64,000 nt of DNA from Macondimonas sp045864775 (GCA_045864775.1 BTVR01000001.1:124001-188000); one strand, 5' to 3'. Positions 34,308 to 43,912 are shown, counted from the stretch's first letter. Notes: generated from the sequence alone by a model not told the origin. Numbers and translations: made by a program.

Positions 34308-34925
34308 CTAACCCATGGTTTGCCGGGAAAGCTCGCCAACGGCTGCGGAGGTTGCGGCTGACGCCTCAGGCGTTTGCAGCAGCCTGTAGCGAATGTCCCC
34401 CGCCCGTCCGTCCCGCCAGACTGACCATCCCGGAGGCGGGATCAGGTCCCGTCCGCGTGGCATTTCCACATAGACCTTGCCGCCGGGGCGGACGGCGCCG
34501 GTCCCGTCCAGCGCGGCAAGCACCGTTTCCCAGAGCGCATCGCCAAAGGGCGGATCGATGAAAGCGATATCGAACGGGCGGTCATTGCCGACGAGCCAGT
34601 CCAGCGCCGCGGCGGGGTAGCAGGTCACGCCGTCCATGCCGATCCGCGTCAGTTCCGCCCGCAGATGGTTGATGACGCCAGGATTGCGGTCGACCAGCAC
34701 CACCTCGCGAGCCCCGCGCGAGCGCGCCTCCAGCCCCAGCGCGCCGCTGCCGGCAAAGAGATCCAGACAGCGCGCGCCGGGCAGGTCGGGCGTCAGCCAG
34801 TTGAACAGCGTTTCGCGAACCCGATCCGGCGTGGGCCGCAGACCGGGGGCCGGCGAAAAATCCAGCCGGCGACCGCGCCAGTGGCCGGCGATGATGCGGA
34901 TCTGGTTGCGCTTGGCCGCAGCCAT
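34308..34925 (-). CDS. rsmD: 16S rRNA (guanine(966)-N2)-methyltransferase
   Basis: Methylates G966 of 16S rRNA near the P site. The product is 205 aa. SAM-binding motif I is CLDLFAGSGALGLEARSRGA and catalytic motif IV is DPPF (in DIAFIDPPFGDALW). The opening RNQIRIIAGHWRGRRLDFSPAPGLRPTPDRVRETLFNWL is characteristic. ATG 34923-34925 lies 2 bases after the upstream smr stop. Standard rsmD-coaD order. Confidence 0.97.
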   Translation of the reverse strand: MAAAKRNQIRIIAGHWRGRRLDFSPAPGLRPTPDRVRETLFNWLTPDLPGARCLDLFAGSGALGLEARSRGAREVVLVDRNPGVINHLRAELTRIGMDGVTCYPAAALDWLVGNDRPFDIAFIDPPFGDALWETVLAALDGTGAVRPGGKVYVEMPRGRDLIPPPGWSVWRDGRAGDIRYRLLQTPEASAATSAAVGELSRQTMG

Positions 34926-34927
34926 GC

Positions 34928-35257
34928 TCAAGCGCCGCCACCCAGATGCAGTCCGATCACGCCGAGCAGGATGAGGCCGAGGCTCAGCCCCTTGAGCGCA
35001 TTCCAGGACTCCCCGAACCAGAAGACGCCGATGCCCGCGATCACGGCGGTTCCCACGGCGGACCAGATCGCATAGGCCATGCCCACCTCCAGCGTGCGCA
35101 AGGCGCGGGCCAGCGCCGTGAAGGCCAGCAGGTAGCAGACGAACATCGCCACGGTCGGGCCCGGCCGGCTCAAGCCCTCGGAGAGCTTCATCGCCGTGGT
35201 GCCGGCGATTTCGAAGCCGATGGCGAGCATCAGTGCCAGCCAGCCCTGCAGGATCAT
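34928..35257 (-). CDS. Small multidrug resistance (SMR) family transporter
   Basis: Four-helix inner-membrane exporter of 109 aa, working as a dimer with proton exchange. The essential membrane Glu of the family is Glu16 (AIGFEIAGTTAMKLSEG), equivalent to EmrE Glu14. Helix 3 has YAIWSAVGTAVIAGIGVFWFGE, including the conserved AYAIW...G motif. Substrate may be quaternary ammonium compounds or guanidinium; the sequence does not decide. It is wedged between metY and rsmD with a 4-base overlap to metY and a 2-base gap to rsmD, an unexpected operon member. Confidence 0.92.
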   Translation of the reverse strand: MILQGWLALMLAIGFEIAGTTAMKLSEGLSRPGPTVAMFVCYLLAFTALARALRTLEVGMAYAIWSAVGTAVIAGIGVFWFGESWNALKGLSLGLILLGVIGLHLGGGA

Positions 35258-36534
35258 GACGCGGCGGCCGCGGCGAGGGCCTGGGTAATGTCGGCGAGGA
35301 GGTCGTCGATGTGCTCGAGGCCGACCGACAGCCGCACCATGTCCGCCGTGACACCGGCCGCCTCGAGTTCGCCCGGGCCGAGCTGGCGGTGGGTCGTGGT
35401 CGCCGGATGGCAGGCCAGGGACTTGGCGTCACCGATGTTGACCAGACGCACGATGAGTTGCAGGGCGTCGATGAAGCGGGCGCCGGCCGCCGCGCCGCCG
35501 CGGATGCCGAAGCTCAGGATGCCGGAGGCCTGGCCGCCCAGATAATGCATGGCGCGCGCGTGCTGCGGGCTGTCGGGAAGGCCGGCGTACTTGACCCAGC
35601 TCACCTGGGGATGCTGATGCAGGAACTGGGCGACGGCGAGCGCATTGGCGCAATGCCGTTCCATGCGCAGCGGCAGGGTTTCAATACCCTGGAGCAGCAG
35701 GAAGGCATTGAAGGGCGACAGAGCGGCGCCCATGTTGCGCAGGGGCACGACCCGGCAGCGGCCGATGTAGGCGGCCGGCCCAAAGGCATCCGTATAGACC
35801 ACGCCGTGGTAGGACGGGTCCGGCCGCACCATCATGGGGAAGCGATTCGCGTGCTCGGCCCATGGGAAATGCCCCGAATCCACCACCAGGCCGCCCATGG
35901 TGGTGCCGTGACCGCCCATGTATTTGGTGAGCGAGTGCACCACGATGTCCGCGCCATGCTCGAAGGGACGCAGCAGGCAGGGCGTGGCGACCGTATTGTC
36001 GACGATGAGCGGGATACCGTGGGCGTGGGCAATCTCGGCCAGGCGCGCGATGTCGGCGATTTCCCCCGAGGGATTGCCGATCGACTCGCAGAACAGCGCG
36101 CGCGTGCGCTCGTCGATGGCCGCTGCGATGCCGTCGAAATCCTCGTTGCCAAGCAGGCGTACCGCGATGCCGAGTTGCGGCAGCGTATGGGCAAACAGAT
36201 TGTAGGTCCCGCCGTAGAGCTTGGCCGTGCTGACGATGTTGTCACCGGCCGTCGCCAGGGTCTGGATGGCGTAGGTGATGGCCGCCATGCCCGAGGCCAC
36301 GGCGAGGGCGCCGACTCCCCCTTCCAGCGCCGCGACACGCGCCTCCAGCACGGCCGTCGTGGGATTCATGATGCGCGTGTAGATGTTGCCCGCCACCTTG
36401 AGGTCGAACAGGTCGGCGCCGTGCTGGGTGTCGTCGAAGGCGTAGGACGTCGTCTGATACACCGGCACCGCGACTGCGTGCGTGGTGGGTTCGGGGATAT
36501 AGCCGGCGTGGATCGCCAAGGTTTCGGGCTTCAT
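35254..36534 (-). CDS. metY: O-acetylhomoserine aminocarboxypropyltransferase
   Basis: PLP enzyme making homocysteine from O-acetylhomoserine and sulfide. The product is 426 aa, the typical length for MetY (longer than MetB/MetC). PLP-binding Lys is in SLTKYMGGHG; the N-terminal ETLAIHAGY, PVYQTTSYAFDDTQHGADLF, NIYTRIMNPTTAVLEARVAALEGG and VDNTVATPCLLRPFEHGADIV fit. The C-terminal HPATTTHRQL and VRLSVGLEHIDDLLADI are diagnostic. It supplies homocysteine to the same methyl cycle as metF, ahcY and metK at the end of the window. First gene of its operon; no SAM riboswitch recognised upstream. Confidence 0.95.
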   Translation of the reverse strand: MKPETLAIHAGYIPEPTTHAVAVPVYQTTSYAFDDTQHGADLFDLKVAGNIYTRIMNPTTAVLEARVAALEGGVGALAVASGMAAITYAIQTLATAGDNIVSTAKLYGGTYNLFAHTLPQLGIAVRLLGNEDFDGIAAAIDERTRALFCESIGNPSGEIADIARLAEIAHAHGIPLIVDNTVATPCLLRPFEHGADIVVHSLTKYMGGHGTTMGGLVVDSGHFPWAEHANRFPMMVRPDPSYHGVVYTDAFGPAAYIGRCRVVPLRNMGAALSPFNAFLLLQGIETLPLRMERHCANALAVAQFLHQHPQVSWVKYAGLPDSPQHARAMHYLGGQASGILSFGIRGGAAAGARFIDALQLIVRLVNIGDAKSLACHPATTTHRQLGPGELEAAGVTADMVRLSVGLEHIDDLLADITQALAAAAAS

Positions 36535-36715
36535 GGGGGCGATGTCTCCGTATCGTCATGGGTCGTGGTGGCGTTGCGTCGGGTGGACTCCGGCCGGCCG
36601 CGGTCAGTCTACCCAAGCAAGGTGCACGTTCCTACCGGGGCACAAGAGCGGGTGTTAGGATAGCCGGCCGAAGGCAGCGTCCCGACGGGCAACAATCGAT
36701 CAGCGGGAGGAAGGC

Positions 36716-38140
<1,425 letters not shown>

Positions 38141-38866
38141 ATGCCGGTGCAGCTCGACCTGCAAGCCCCGCCGACACCGCCCATCGTCCAGTTTGCTTCG
38201 GTCGGCAAACGCTACGCGCATGGCGGCGATGCCCTGAAAGACGTGAGCTTCGCCTTGCCGCGCGGGCAGATGGCGTTTCTGACCGGCCGTTCGGGCGCGG
38301 GAAAAAGCACGCTCTTGCGGCTGATCGCTCTCTTGGAGCGGCCCAGCCGCGGGCAGGTTCAGGTCTGTGGGGATCAACTGGCGCATCTGTCCCGCCGCCA
38401 GATTCCGCGGCACCGGCGGCGCGTGGGACTGATCTTCCAGGATCACCGCCTGCTGGCCGAGCGCACCGTCTTCGACAACGTCGCACTGCCGCTCGTCGTC
38501 GCGGGTTGGTCGCCCGGCGAGGAAATGGGGCGGCGCGTGCGTGCGGCGCTGGGCCAGGTCAGTCTGCTGCATCGGGAGCAGGCCTTTCCGCCCACGTTGT
38601 CGGGCGGCGAGCAGCAGCGGGTGGGCATCGCCCGCGCCATCGTGGCCAAGCCGGAACTGCTGCTCGCGGATGAGCCGACCGGGAATCTCGATCCGGCCTT
38701 GTCGCGCGACATCATGGACCTGTTCCGCCGGCTCAACGCCGCCGGGACCACGGTACTGGTGGCCTCGCATGACCTGACGCTGATCCGCAGCCTGGACAAG
38801 CCCATGTTGGTTCTCGACGACGGTGAGTTGAGCCATGTCGACGAAGCGCTCCAACTCGCCGGTTAA
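38141..38866 (+). CDS. ftsE: Cell division ATP-binding protein FtsE
   Basis: ATPase of the FtsEX complex, which regulates peptidoglycan hydrolases and divisome assembly. The product is 241 aa. Walker A TGRSGAGKSTLLRL, Q-loop IFQDHRLL, ABC signature LSGGEQQRVGIARAI, Walker B LLLADEPTGNLDP and the switch His in VASHDLTL. It has about 15 extra N-terminal residues compared with typical FtsE. The 3' end overlaps ftsX by 32 bases. ftsY-ftsE-ftsX is the conserved order. Confidence 0.97.
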   Translation: MPVQLDLQAPPTPPIVQFASVGKRYAHGGDALKDVSFALPRGQMAFLTGRSGAGKSTLLRLIALLERPSRGQVQVCGDQLAHLSRRQIPRHRRRVGLIFQDHRLLAERTVFDNVALPLVVAGWSPGEEMGRRVRAALGQVSLLHREQAFPPTLSGGEQQRVGIARAIVAKPELLLADEPTGNLDPALSRDIMDLFRRLNAAGTTVLVASHDLTLIRSLDKPMLVLDDGELSHVDEALQLAG

Positions 38867-39851
38867 CAAGCGGCTGCGCGGCACGCGGCCGCCCGGACCG
38901 TCCTTGCCGACGCGGCGGCGGCACCTCTCGATCCGCGACCGGATGCGTGCCTACGCCGAGATCCACGTGCAGTCGGCCCTGGCGGTCTGGACCCGTCTGG
39001 TGCGCATGCGCCAGATCAATCTGCTGACGACGCTGGTCATCGGTCTGACGCTGTCGTTGCCGACGGCCCTCTACGTCCTCTCCGCCAATGTCCAGCGGCT
39101 GTTGCCCGACTGGCATGCCGATACCCAGGTGTCCGTGTTCTTTCGCATGGATACGCCATTCGACCACGCCCGGGCACAGGTCGACGCGTGGGCACAGCGC
39201 CCGGGCGTCGCCCATGTCGAGATGATCCGGCCCGAGACGGCCTTGGCCGAACTCCGGGCCCTGCCGGGATTCGATACGGCGATCGGCGCGCTGGACGCCA
39301 ATCCACTCCCCATCGTGGCGGTGTTGCGACCGCGTTCAGCGCGTGATGCGGATCTCGATGCCCTGATCGGGGAGCTTCGGCAAAGCCCCGTCGTGGAGCG
39401 GGTGCAACTCGATCGCGAGTGGCTGGAACGGCTGCAGGCGATCGCCGCGGTGGTTGGGCGGCTCGCGCGTCTCATGGGCCTGCTCTTTGCGCTGGCGGTG
39501 ATGATGGTGATCGGCCACGCCATTCGCATGGAAGTCCACAGTCGGCGCAGCGAGATCGAGATCACCAAGCTGGTCGGCGGAACGGATTCCTTCATCCGGC
39601 GACCCTTCCTCTACACCGGACTGGCGTACGGGCTGTTCGGCGCCCTCATCGCATGGTGCGTGGTTCAGGTGGCCGTATGGATCATGAGCGGGCCCGTCGC
39701 CCGTCTTGCCGCGCTCTACCAGTCCGAAGCCCGTCTGCACGGGCTCGGCTTTACAGACACGATGCTCCTGATCGTGATCGGCATGAGCTTGGGCGGTATG
39801 GGCGCCTTCGGCGCGGTGCGCCGTCAGATCCGCAGCATCGAGCCGACGTGA
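38835..39851 (+). CDS. ftsX: Cell division protein FtsX
   Basis: Membrane partner of FtsE. The product is 338 aa with four helices: TTLVIGLTLSLPTALYVL (about 56-73), then a periplasmic domain (about 80-200, the hydrolase-activator docking part), then three C-terminal helices (about 215-235, 260-285, 305-330). The cytoplasmic segment RSEIEITKLVGGTDSFIRRPFLYTGLAYG is the family signature. A basic 50-residue N-tail is typical of gammaproteobacterial FtsX. rpoH, often next, is replaced here by convergent rpiA after 7 bases. Confidence 0.96.
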   Translation: MSTKRSNSPVNKRLRGTRPPGPSLPTRRRHLSIRDRMRAYAEIHVQSALAVWTRLVRMRQINLLTTLVIGLTLSLPTALYVLSANVQRLLPDWHADTQVSVFFRMDTPFDHARAQVDAWAQRPGVAHVEMIRPETALAELRALPGFDTAIGALDANPLPIVAVLRPRSARDADLDALIGELRQSPVVERVQLDREWLERLQAIAAVVGRLARLMGLLFALAVMMVIGHAIRMEVHSRRSEIEITKLVGGTDSFIRRPFLYTGLAYGLFGALIAWCVVQVAVWIMSGPVARLAALYQSEARLHGLGFTDTMLLIVIGMSLGGMGAFGAVRRQIRSIEPT

Positions 39852-39858
39852 GCGTGGG

Positions 39859-40512
39859 TCACAGCGTGCGCAGCCCGTTCGGGCCTGAAAGAAGAACTTC
39901 GTCTGCCGGACGCAGTGCGAACAGCCCGACCGTGACGATGCCGGGGATGCTGTTGAGATCCTTTTCCCAGGCGACGGGATCGTCGAAGCGCAGGCCGCTC
40001 ACATCGAGAATCAGGTTGCCGTTGTCGGTGACGACGCCTTCCCGCCATGACGGACGTCCCCCCCGCTTGACGAGCTGACGCGCGACGAAGCTCCGCGCCA
40101 TGGGAATGACTTCCACGGGCAGCGGGAAGTGGCCCAGATGATCCACGAGCTTGCGATCCTCGGCGATGCACAGGAAGTGGCGGCTGGCGGCTGCGATGAT
40201 CTTTTCCCGCGTCAGCGCGGCGCCGCCGCCTTTGGTGAGGTGACGCTTTGCGTCGATCTCGTCGGCGCCGTCGACATAGAGCGGAATCTCATCCGCGTGA
40301 TTCAAGTCGATGACGTCAAAACCGCGCGCGCGCAGGCGGGCGGCACTGGCCTCCGAGGCGGCGACGGTGGCGGCGAGACGGATGCCTCGCTCGGACAGCG
40401 CATCGATGAAGGCATCGACCGTGCTGCCGCTGCCCACGCCCAGCGTGATGCCTTCGGGAACGCGCGCCGCCGCGGCGACGGCGACGGCACGCTTGGAGGA
40501 GTCAGTGTCCAT
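39859..40512 (-). CDS. rpiA: Ribose-5-phosphate isomerase A
   Basis: Interconverts ribose 5-phosphate and ribulose 5-phosphate. The product is 217 aa. Key regions are LGVGSGSTVDAFIDAL, DGADEID (Asp catalytic region), KGGGAALTREKIIA (Lys, Glu) and DNGNLILDV. It is the last gene of a minus-strand run starting at the zapB-like gene; the 70-base gap to the PDC-sensor gene allows a separate promoter. It converges tightly with ftsX. Confidence 0.97.
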   Translation of the reverse strand: MDTDSSKRAVAVAAAARVPEGITLGVGSGSTVDAFIDALSERGIRLAATVAASEASAARLRARGFDVIDLNHADEIPLYVDGADEIDAKRHLTKGGGAALTREKIIAAASRHFLCIAEDRKLVDHLGHFPLPVEVIPMARSFVARQLVKRGGRPSWREGVVTDNGNLILDVSGLRFDDPVAWEKDLNSIPGIVTVGLFALRPADEVLLSGPNGLRTL

Positions 40513-40582
40513 GGCAGACCTCGGGCGCCGGAAAAAGAGAGCGCTATGCTAGCGCGTCGACGCTTAGGCAGCCACCTGTGGG

Positions 40583-41215
40583 TCAGAGCAGGAGCAGAGC
40601 CATCAGGCTCCCCACGAAGCCCAGCCCGGCCAGGCCGATCCCCCACAGCACGCCGCGCCGACGGTGGAGGGCGCGGGCCCGGAGGAGCTCCAGAAGGGCC
40701 TGGAACCGCACGTCGATGACGGCATACCCGCCGATCTGGCCATTCGCCGCAAACCAGGGACGCGCGGCCGAAATGCAGTAGTCACAGGTCGCCATGGAGA
40801 TATAAGGCTCGGTAATCACGAGATCCGAGCGGGACTTGGCCTGCTGGTAATAGGGGCGGGTGCTGCGGTCCTTGCCGCGCTGGTTGGAACCCTTCTGGAC
40901 GCTGAGATTGCGATCTACCGAAATGTTTTCACTGCGCTGAATGCCGTTCTCGTCCAGGCTGTAGAGCAGTTCGACGAAGGGGTAGCGAGCGACCAGGTCG
41001 CGCATCACCTGAATCAGGACTTCGTCGTCATCCTGCAGGCTGCTACCCACGCGGTGCAGCGGCTGGGTGATCTCGGCCATCAGGGCGCCGATGGCTTCCC
41101 GGTGTTCCTCGAACAGTCGCGCGGTTTCCCGCTTCTCGCCGACATGCACTGGCAATTCTCCGCTGAGCTTCAACAGAAAATGATTCAGACTCGCCGATTG
41201 CAGGCGGATGATCAT
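40583..41215 (-). CDS. PDC/Cache-type sensor domain protein with C-terminal membrane anchor
   Basis: A protein of 210 aa. Residues about 25-175 resemble a PDC (PAS-like) ligand-sensing fold, with PFVELLYSLDENGIQRSENIS, the RPYYQQA segment and VITEPYISMATCDYCISAARP, then VIDVRFQALLELL. A CxxC pair (CDYC) lies in the putative ligand strand. One C-terminal helix (GVLWGIGLAGLGFVGSLMALLLL) anchors it, and there is no N-terminal signal, so the sensor would face the cytoplasm unless the topology is unusual. No output domain is present. Function unknown; neighbours give no clear pathway. Confidence 0.75.
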   Translation of the reverse strand: MIIRLQSASLNHFLLKLSGELPVHVGEKRETARLFEEHREAIGALMAEITQPLHRVGSSLQDDDEVLIQVMRDLVARYPFVELLYSLDENGIQRSENISVDRNLSVQKGSNQRGKDRSTRPYYQQAKSRSDLVITEPYISMATCDYCISAARPWFAANGQIGGYAVIDVRFQALLELLRARALHRRRGVLWGIGLAGLGFVGSLMALLLL

Positions 41216-41321
41216 GGACTCCTCCCAGGACCTCGTACAAGCCGTGATACGGCAATGAAGGGGAAAGCAACGATCGCGCCGGAAAGTGGGTGCTTATTTT
41301 TCAATACACTGCGCTGATGGT

Positions 41322-41346
41322 GGGGCAAGGTCTGCCCCTCAGGGGC
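41322..41346 (-). terminator. Two mutually exclusive stem-loops between the EVE and PDC genes
   Basis: On the minus strand the TGCCCC at 41333-41338 region can pair with GGGGCA (41322-41327) or, as GCCCC (41334-41338), with GGGGC (41342-41346). Both hairpins are short and GC-rich. They could end the EVE transcript or form a switchable leader about 110 bases before the PDC gene. No strong U-tract. Confidence 0.35.
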
Positions 41347-41353
41347 GCACATT

Positions 41354-41851
41354 CTACGCGTTGCCGCCCGGCCTGACACCATCGGGGACGGGCCGTTCGG
41401 CCAGCGCGAGCAACACGTCCCAGTGCTCCGGGCTGACCGGCATGACGGAGAGGCGGGTGCCGCGCCTGAGCAGGATCAGCCCGTCGAGTTCGGGGTGGGC
41501 GCGCAACTCCGCGAGTGAAAGCGGCCGCGGCAGGTGCCTCTCATAGGCCACGTCCACCACGTACCAGCGCGGCCGGTCGAGAGCGCTCGCCGGGTCGAAA
41601 TAGCGTAATTCCGGGTCGAGGGCGCTGGGATCGGGATAGGCGGCGCTGGCCACGCGGGCGACGCCCACGATGGCCGGGACGTCGCAGTTGGAGTGATAGA
41701 TGAAGACGCCGTCTCCGACGCGCATCTGGTCACGGATCATGTTGCGCGCCTGGTAGTTGCGCACGCCATCCCAAGGTTCACGCCCCCGGTCGCGCAAGTC
41801 ATCGAGCCCGAAGGTGGTCGGCTCGGTTTTCATCAGCCAGTAAGCGGCCAT
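41354..41851 (-). CDS. EVE domain protein
   Basis: EVE domains are PUA-like folds thought to bind modified bases in RNA or DNA. The product is 165 aa, almost all domain: YWLMKTEPTTFGLDDL, WDGVRNYQARNMIRDQMRVGDGVFIYHSNC, IVGVARVASAAYPDPSA, RWYVVDVAYERHL and LLRRGTRLSVMPVSPEHWDVLL. ATG 41849-41851 (MAAYWLM) has GAGG 8 bases before it; the earlier in-frame ATG at 41855-41857 would leave only 2 bases. It directly follows the 5-formyl-THF cyclo-ligase gene on the same strand, an association common in proteobacteria. Confidence 0.92.
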   Translation of the reverse strand: MAAYWLMKTEPTTFGLDDLRDRGREPWDGVRNYQARNMIRDQMRVGDGVFIYHSNCDVPAIVGVARVASAAYPDPSALDPELRYFDPASALDRPRWYVVDVAYERHLPRPLSLAELRAHPELDGLILLRRGTRLSVMPVSPEHWDVLLALAERPVPDGVRPGGNA

Positions 41852-41861
41852 TAGCATGTCC

Positions 41862-42488
41862 TCAACGCAAAGAAGGGCGAATCCATCCCCGTTCGGTCAC
41901 GATGGCCCGCAGCGGCACGTCCCACGGTCGGGCTTCCAAAGCCGGAACAGCCTGAAAGCCGTACGCCAGGCCGACCAGCCGAGGCGGCAAACCCGGCCGG
42001 CGGAGGGCGAAGGCGAAGCGACGGTCGTAATAGCCGCTCCCCATGCCGAGGCGGTTGCCCCGGTCATCGAAGCCGACCAGGGGCATCAGCACCAGGTCGA
42101 TGCGGGAGGCGGGGTAGCGAACCCGGCCGAGCGGCTCGGCGATGCCGAAGCGATTACGGCCGAGCGGGCCACCGGGGGGGTGGGGGGCGAACTCCATCCG
42201 GAAGGCGGGATGACGGCGCAAGCGCGGCAGCAGGACCGTCCGCCCCTGGCGCGCGGCGAGGAGCAGCAGTGCGCCAGGGTCCACTTCACCGTCGGCGGCC
42301 TGATACAGCGCGATCGTGCGCGCCGCGCGCCAAGCGGGCAGGGCCGCGAGATGTCGTACGATGCGCCGATTCCATTCCCGACGTTGCCGTTTGGACAGCG
42401 CACGGCGGCGCGCCCGCAGGGTTGTGCGGAGTTCGGCGCGCGAGGTCGAAATCAACTCGGGAAGCCGCGAATCGGCGAGGGTGTTCAC
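41862..42488 (-). CDS. fau: 5-formyltetrahydrofolate cyclo-ligase
   Basis: ATP-dependent conversion of 5-formyl-THF to 5,10-methenyl-THF (YgfA). The product is about 208 aa. Family segments are LRTTLRARRRALSKRQ, ALYQAADGEVDP, RFGIAEPLG, DLVLMPLVGFDDRGNRLGMGSGYYDRRFA (ATP and metal loop) and LVGLAYGFQ. No ATG suits; the GTG at 42486-42488 is chosen because it falls just after the 6S RNA end. The open frame continuing upstream is the 6S RNA itself and is not coding. Ribosome site is weak. Gene order zapA-6S-fau is conserved in gammaproteobacteria. Confidence 0.9.
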   Translation of the reverse strand: MNTLADSRLPELISTSRAELRTTLRARRRALSKRQRREWNRRIVRHLAALPAWRAARTIALYQAADGEVDPGALLLLAARQGRTVLLPRLRRHPAFRMEFAPHPPGGPLGRNRFGIAEPLGRVRYPASRIDLVLMPLVGFDDRGNRLGMGSGYYDRRFAFALRRPGLPPRLVGLAYGFQAVPALEARPWDVPLRAIVTERGWIRPSLR

Positions 42489-42513
42489 TGGGACCGACGG
42501 GTGGGGAATGAAG

Positions 42514-42700
42514 GACGCCTCCCGCCTGTGCCGTGGCAGCCCGTGACCTTGAACCAAAGGTTCAAGTGGGCGGAACGATGAGGCCTGAAGGCTTTCCGCC
42601 GTGAAGCGGACATGCACAAGGGCATCAACGCGTTCGGCCCTGGGTTTGCATTTAGGCTCAAGGGTACCCTGGGCAACCCTCGAACACCGCAGGAGACGTC
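42514..42700 (-). ncRNA. ssrS: 6S RNA
   Basis: About 187 nt RNA that binds the sigma-70 RNA polymerase holoenzyme and lowers housekeeping transcription in stationary phase. It occupies the zapA-fau gap, its conserved location. Ends can pair: GACGTCTCCTGC... (from 42700) with ...GCGGGAGGCGTC (to 42514). The 5' half has CCCTTGAGCC. The 3' half has ACTTGAACC and GGTTCAAGG forming the hairpin at about 42549-42567, then GGCTGCCACGGCACAGGCGGGAGG, close to the E. coli layout (CCTTGAACC...GGTTCAAGGG...GCCTGCGGCGGC). Exact ends are estimates to within a few bases. Confidence 0.9.
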
Positions 42701-42741
42701 GTGACGCTAGTCTGGATGCGATTCGCTGCGGATGCAAGGCA

Positions 42742-43053
42742 TCAGCGGGCCGAGTCGGCCAGCACGCGGCGGATCTTCTCGCTCAGATCATCCAGGCATC
42801 CGTCGAGATCGACGGCCGTGGCTTGGGCGTGCTGACGCTGCAGGAGTTCCTGAGCGAGGTTGAGCGCCGTCATGGCCAGCATGCGTTCCAGCCCCATGAC
42901 CTTTCCGTTGGCGCGGATCTGTTGCATCTTCTGGCTCACGAGTTCGGCCGAGGCCAGCAGCAGAGGCCGTTCGGCCGCCGAACAGGAGACCTGATAGTTG
43001 CGGTCGAGCAGTTGAATGGTGACCGTGGTGCGATGGGCGGCCTGATCGCTCAT
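42742..43053 (-). CDS. zapA: Cell division protein ZapA
   Basis: Promotes FtsZ protofilament bundling at mid-cell. The product is 103 aa: an N-terminal beta region VTIQLLDRNYQVSCSAAERPLLLASAELVSQKM and a C-terminal coiled coil (about 50-100, MLAMTALNLAQELLQRQHAQ). ATG 43051-43053 overlaps the stop of the zapB-like gene by 4 bases, so the two are coupled. 6S RNA follows 41 bases after its stop, probably processed from the same transcript. Confidence 0.95.
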   Translation of the reverse strand: MSDQAAHRTTVTIQLLDRNYQVSCSAAERPLLLASAELVSQKMQQIRANGKVMGLERMLAMTALNLAQELLQRQHAQATAVDLDGCLDDLSEKIRRVLADSAR

Positions 43054-43268
43054 TCGGCGTCCCGTTCCATGGCTTTCAGGCGGTTCACGATGCTTTCCAG
43101 GCGGCCGCAGGCCAATTCGTTTTTCTGCAGCAGTTGCGCGCGTTCGTTCATGAGCTGATCGATGCGTGTCCGCAGCGCCGCCCGGTCCCGGCGCAGGATC
43201 TCCACCTGCTGGATCAGGGCCAGCACTTCGGCGTGCAGACGATCGAAAGCTGCTTGGCTCATGAGCAT
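43050..43268 (-). CDS. ZapB-like coiled-coil protein (TIGR02449 family)
   Basis: A protein of 72 aa, nearly all coiled coil: LHAEVLALIQQVEILRRDRAALRTRIDQLMNERAQLLQKNELACGRLESIVNRLKAM, with heptad-spaced Leu/Ile/Val. The small TIGR02449 family always sits before zapA in gammaproteobacteria lacking classic ZapB at this site, and is presumed to act in the Z-ring. First M at 43266-43268 is given; M at 43260-43262 (MSQAAF) is an alternative. TATAGT reads about 40 bases upstream on this strand, a candidate -10 element. Confidence 0.9.
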   Translation of the reverse strand: MLMSQAAFDRLHAEVLALIQQVEILRRDRAALRTRIDQLMNERAQLLQKNELACGRLESIVNRLKAMERDAE

Positions 43269-43360
43269 CCCGAGGGAAGAGCAATACCGGCCGAACGGTT
43301 AGACTATAGAGCGCTCCCGATGGCGGGGCAAACGGCCGGACACGGCGGAGGAGGCAGGAG

Positions 43361-43912
43361 ATGGGGCAAGGCTTGGATTACGCGTCGCTGCTGGTCGCAC
43401 AGTCGCCATGCCCCGGGCTGCCGTCGCCGGCCGAGTGGCACGGCCAGATCTGCGGGCTGCTGTGCGGTCGTGGATCGGTGCAGCCCATCGACGCCTATCT
43501 GCGCGACTGGGCCCGTGACGCCGATGATCGGACGGATGCGAAGCTGGTGGCCATGATGCAGGCGGTCGCGGCCGACGCCCATGCCGCGTTGAGCGGCGCC
43601 GAGTTCGACTTCGAGCCACTGCTGCCGGACGATACCGTCGCGCTCGATGCACGAGTGACCGCGCTGGCCGAGTGGGCGCAGGGCTTCCTGTTCGGGGTCG
43701 TCGAGGCGGGCGCGGTCTGGTCGGCCGCGCCTGCGGCGGTGCGCGAGGTGATCGCCGATTTCGCGGAGATCGCGCGCTTGCGCGGTGGCGGCCTGGACGA
43801 CGAGGATGACGAGGGTGCCTATGCCGAACTCGTCGAATATGTCCGCATGGGCGCCGTGCTGGTTTACGGCGAGCAGGCCCCCGAGGGCGCTGCCGGGGGT
43901 CGGCCGGGATGA
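43361..43912 (+). CDS. ygfB: YgfB/YecA family protein (UPF0149)
   Basis: A cytosolic, all-helical protein of 183 aa; no enzyme activity is established for the family. Family marks are the early SPAEWHGQICGLLCG, the acidic middle FEPLLPDDTVALDARVTALAEWAQGFLFGV, and the end DEGAYAELVEYVRMGAVLVYGE. It starts the ygfB-pepP-ubiH-ubiI cluster, the same order as E. coli, and overlaps pepP by 4 bases. GGAGGAGG before the ATG. Diverges from the zapB-like gene across 92 bases. Confidence 0.94.
   Translation: MGQGLDYASLLVAQSPCPGLPSPAEWHGQICGLLCGRGSVQPIDAYLRDWARDADDRTDAKLVAMMQAVAADAHAALSGAEFDFEPLLPDDTVALDARVTALAEWAQGFLFGVVEAGAVWSAAPAAVREVIADFAEIARLRGGGLDDEDDEGAYAELVEYVRMGAVLVYGEQAPEGAAGGRPG

Noticed and set aside
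36535..36715. Possible SAM riboswitch before metY
   Set aside because: The 181 bases between metY and ftsY lack the conserved cores of the SAM classes I can recognise.
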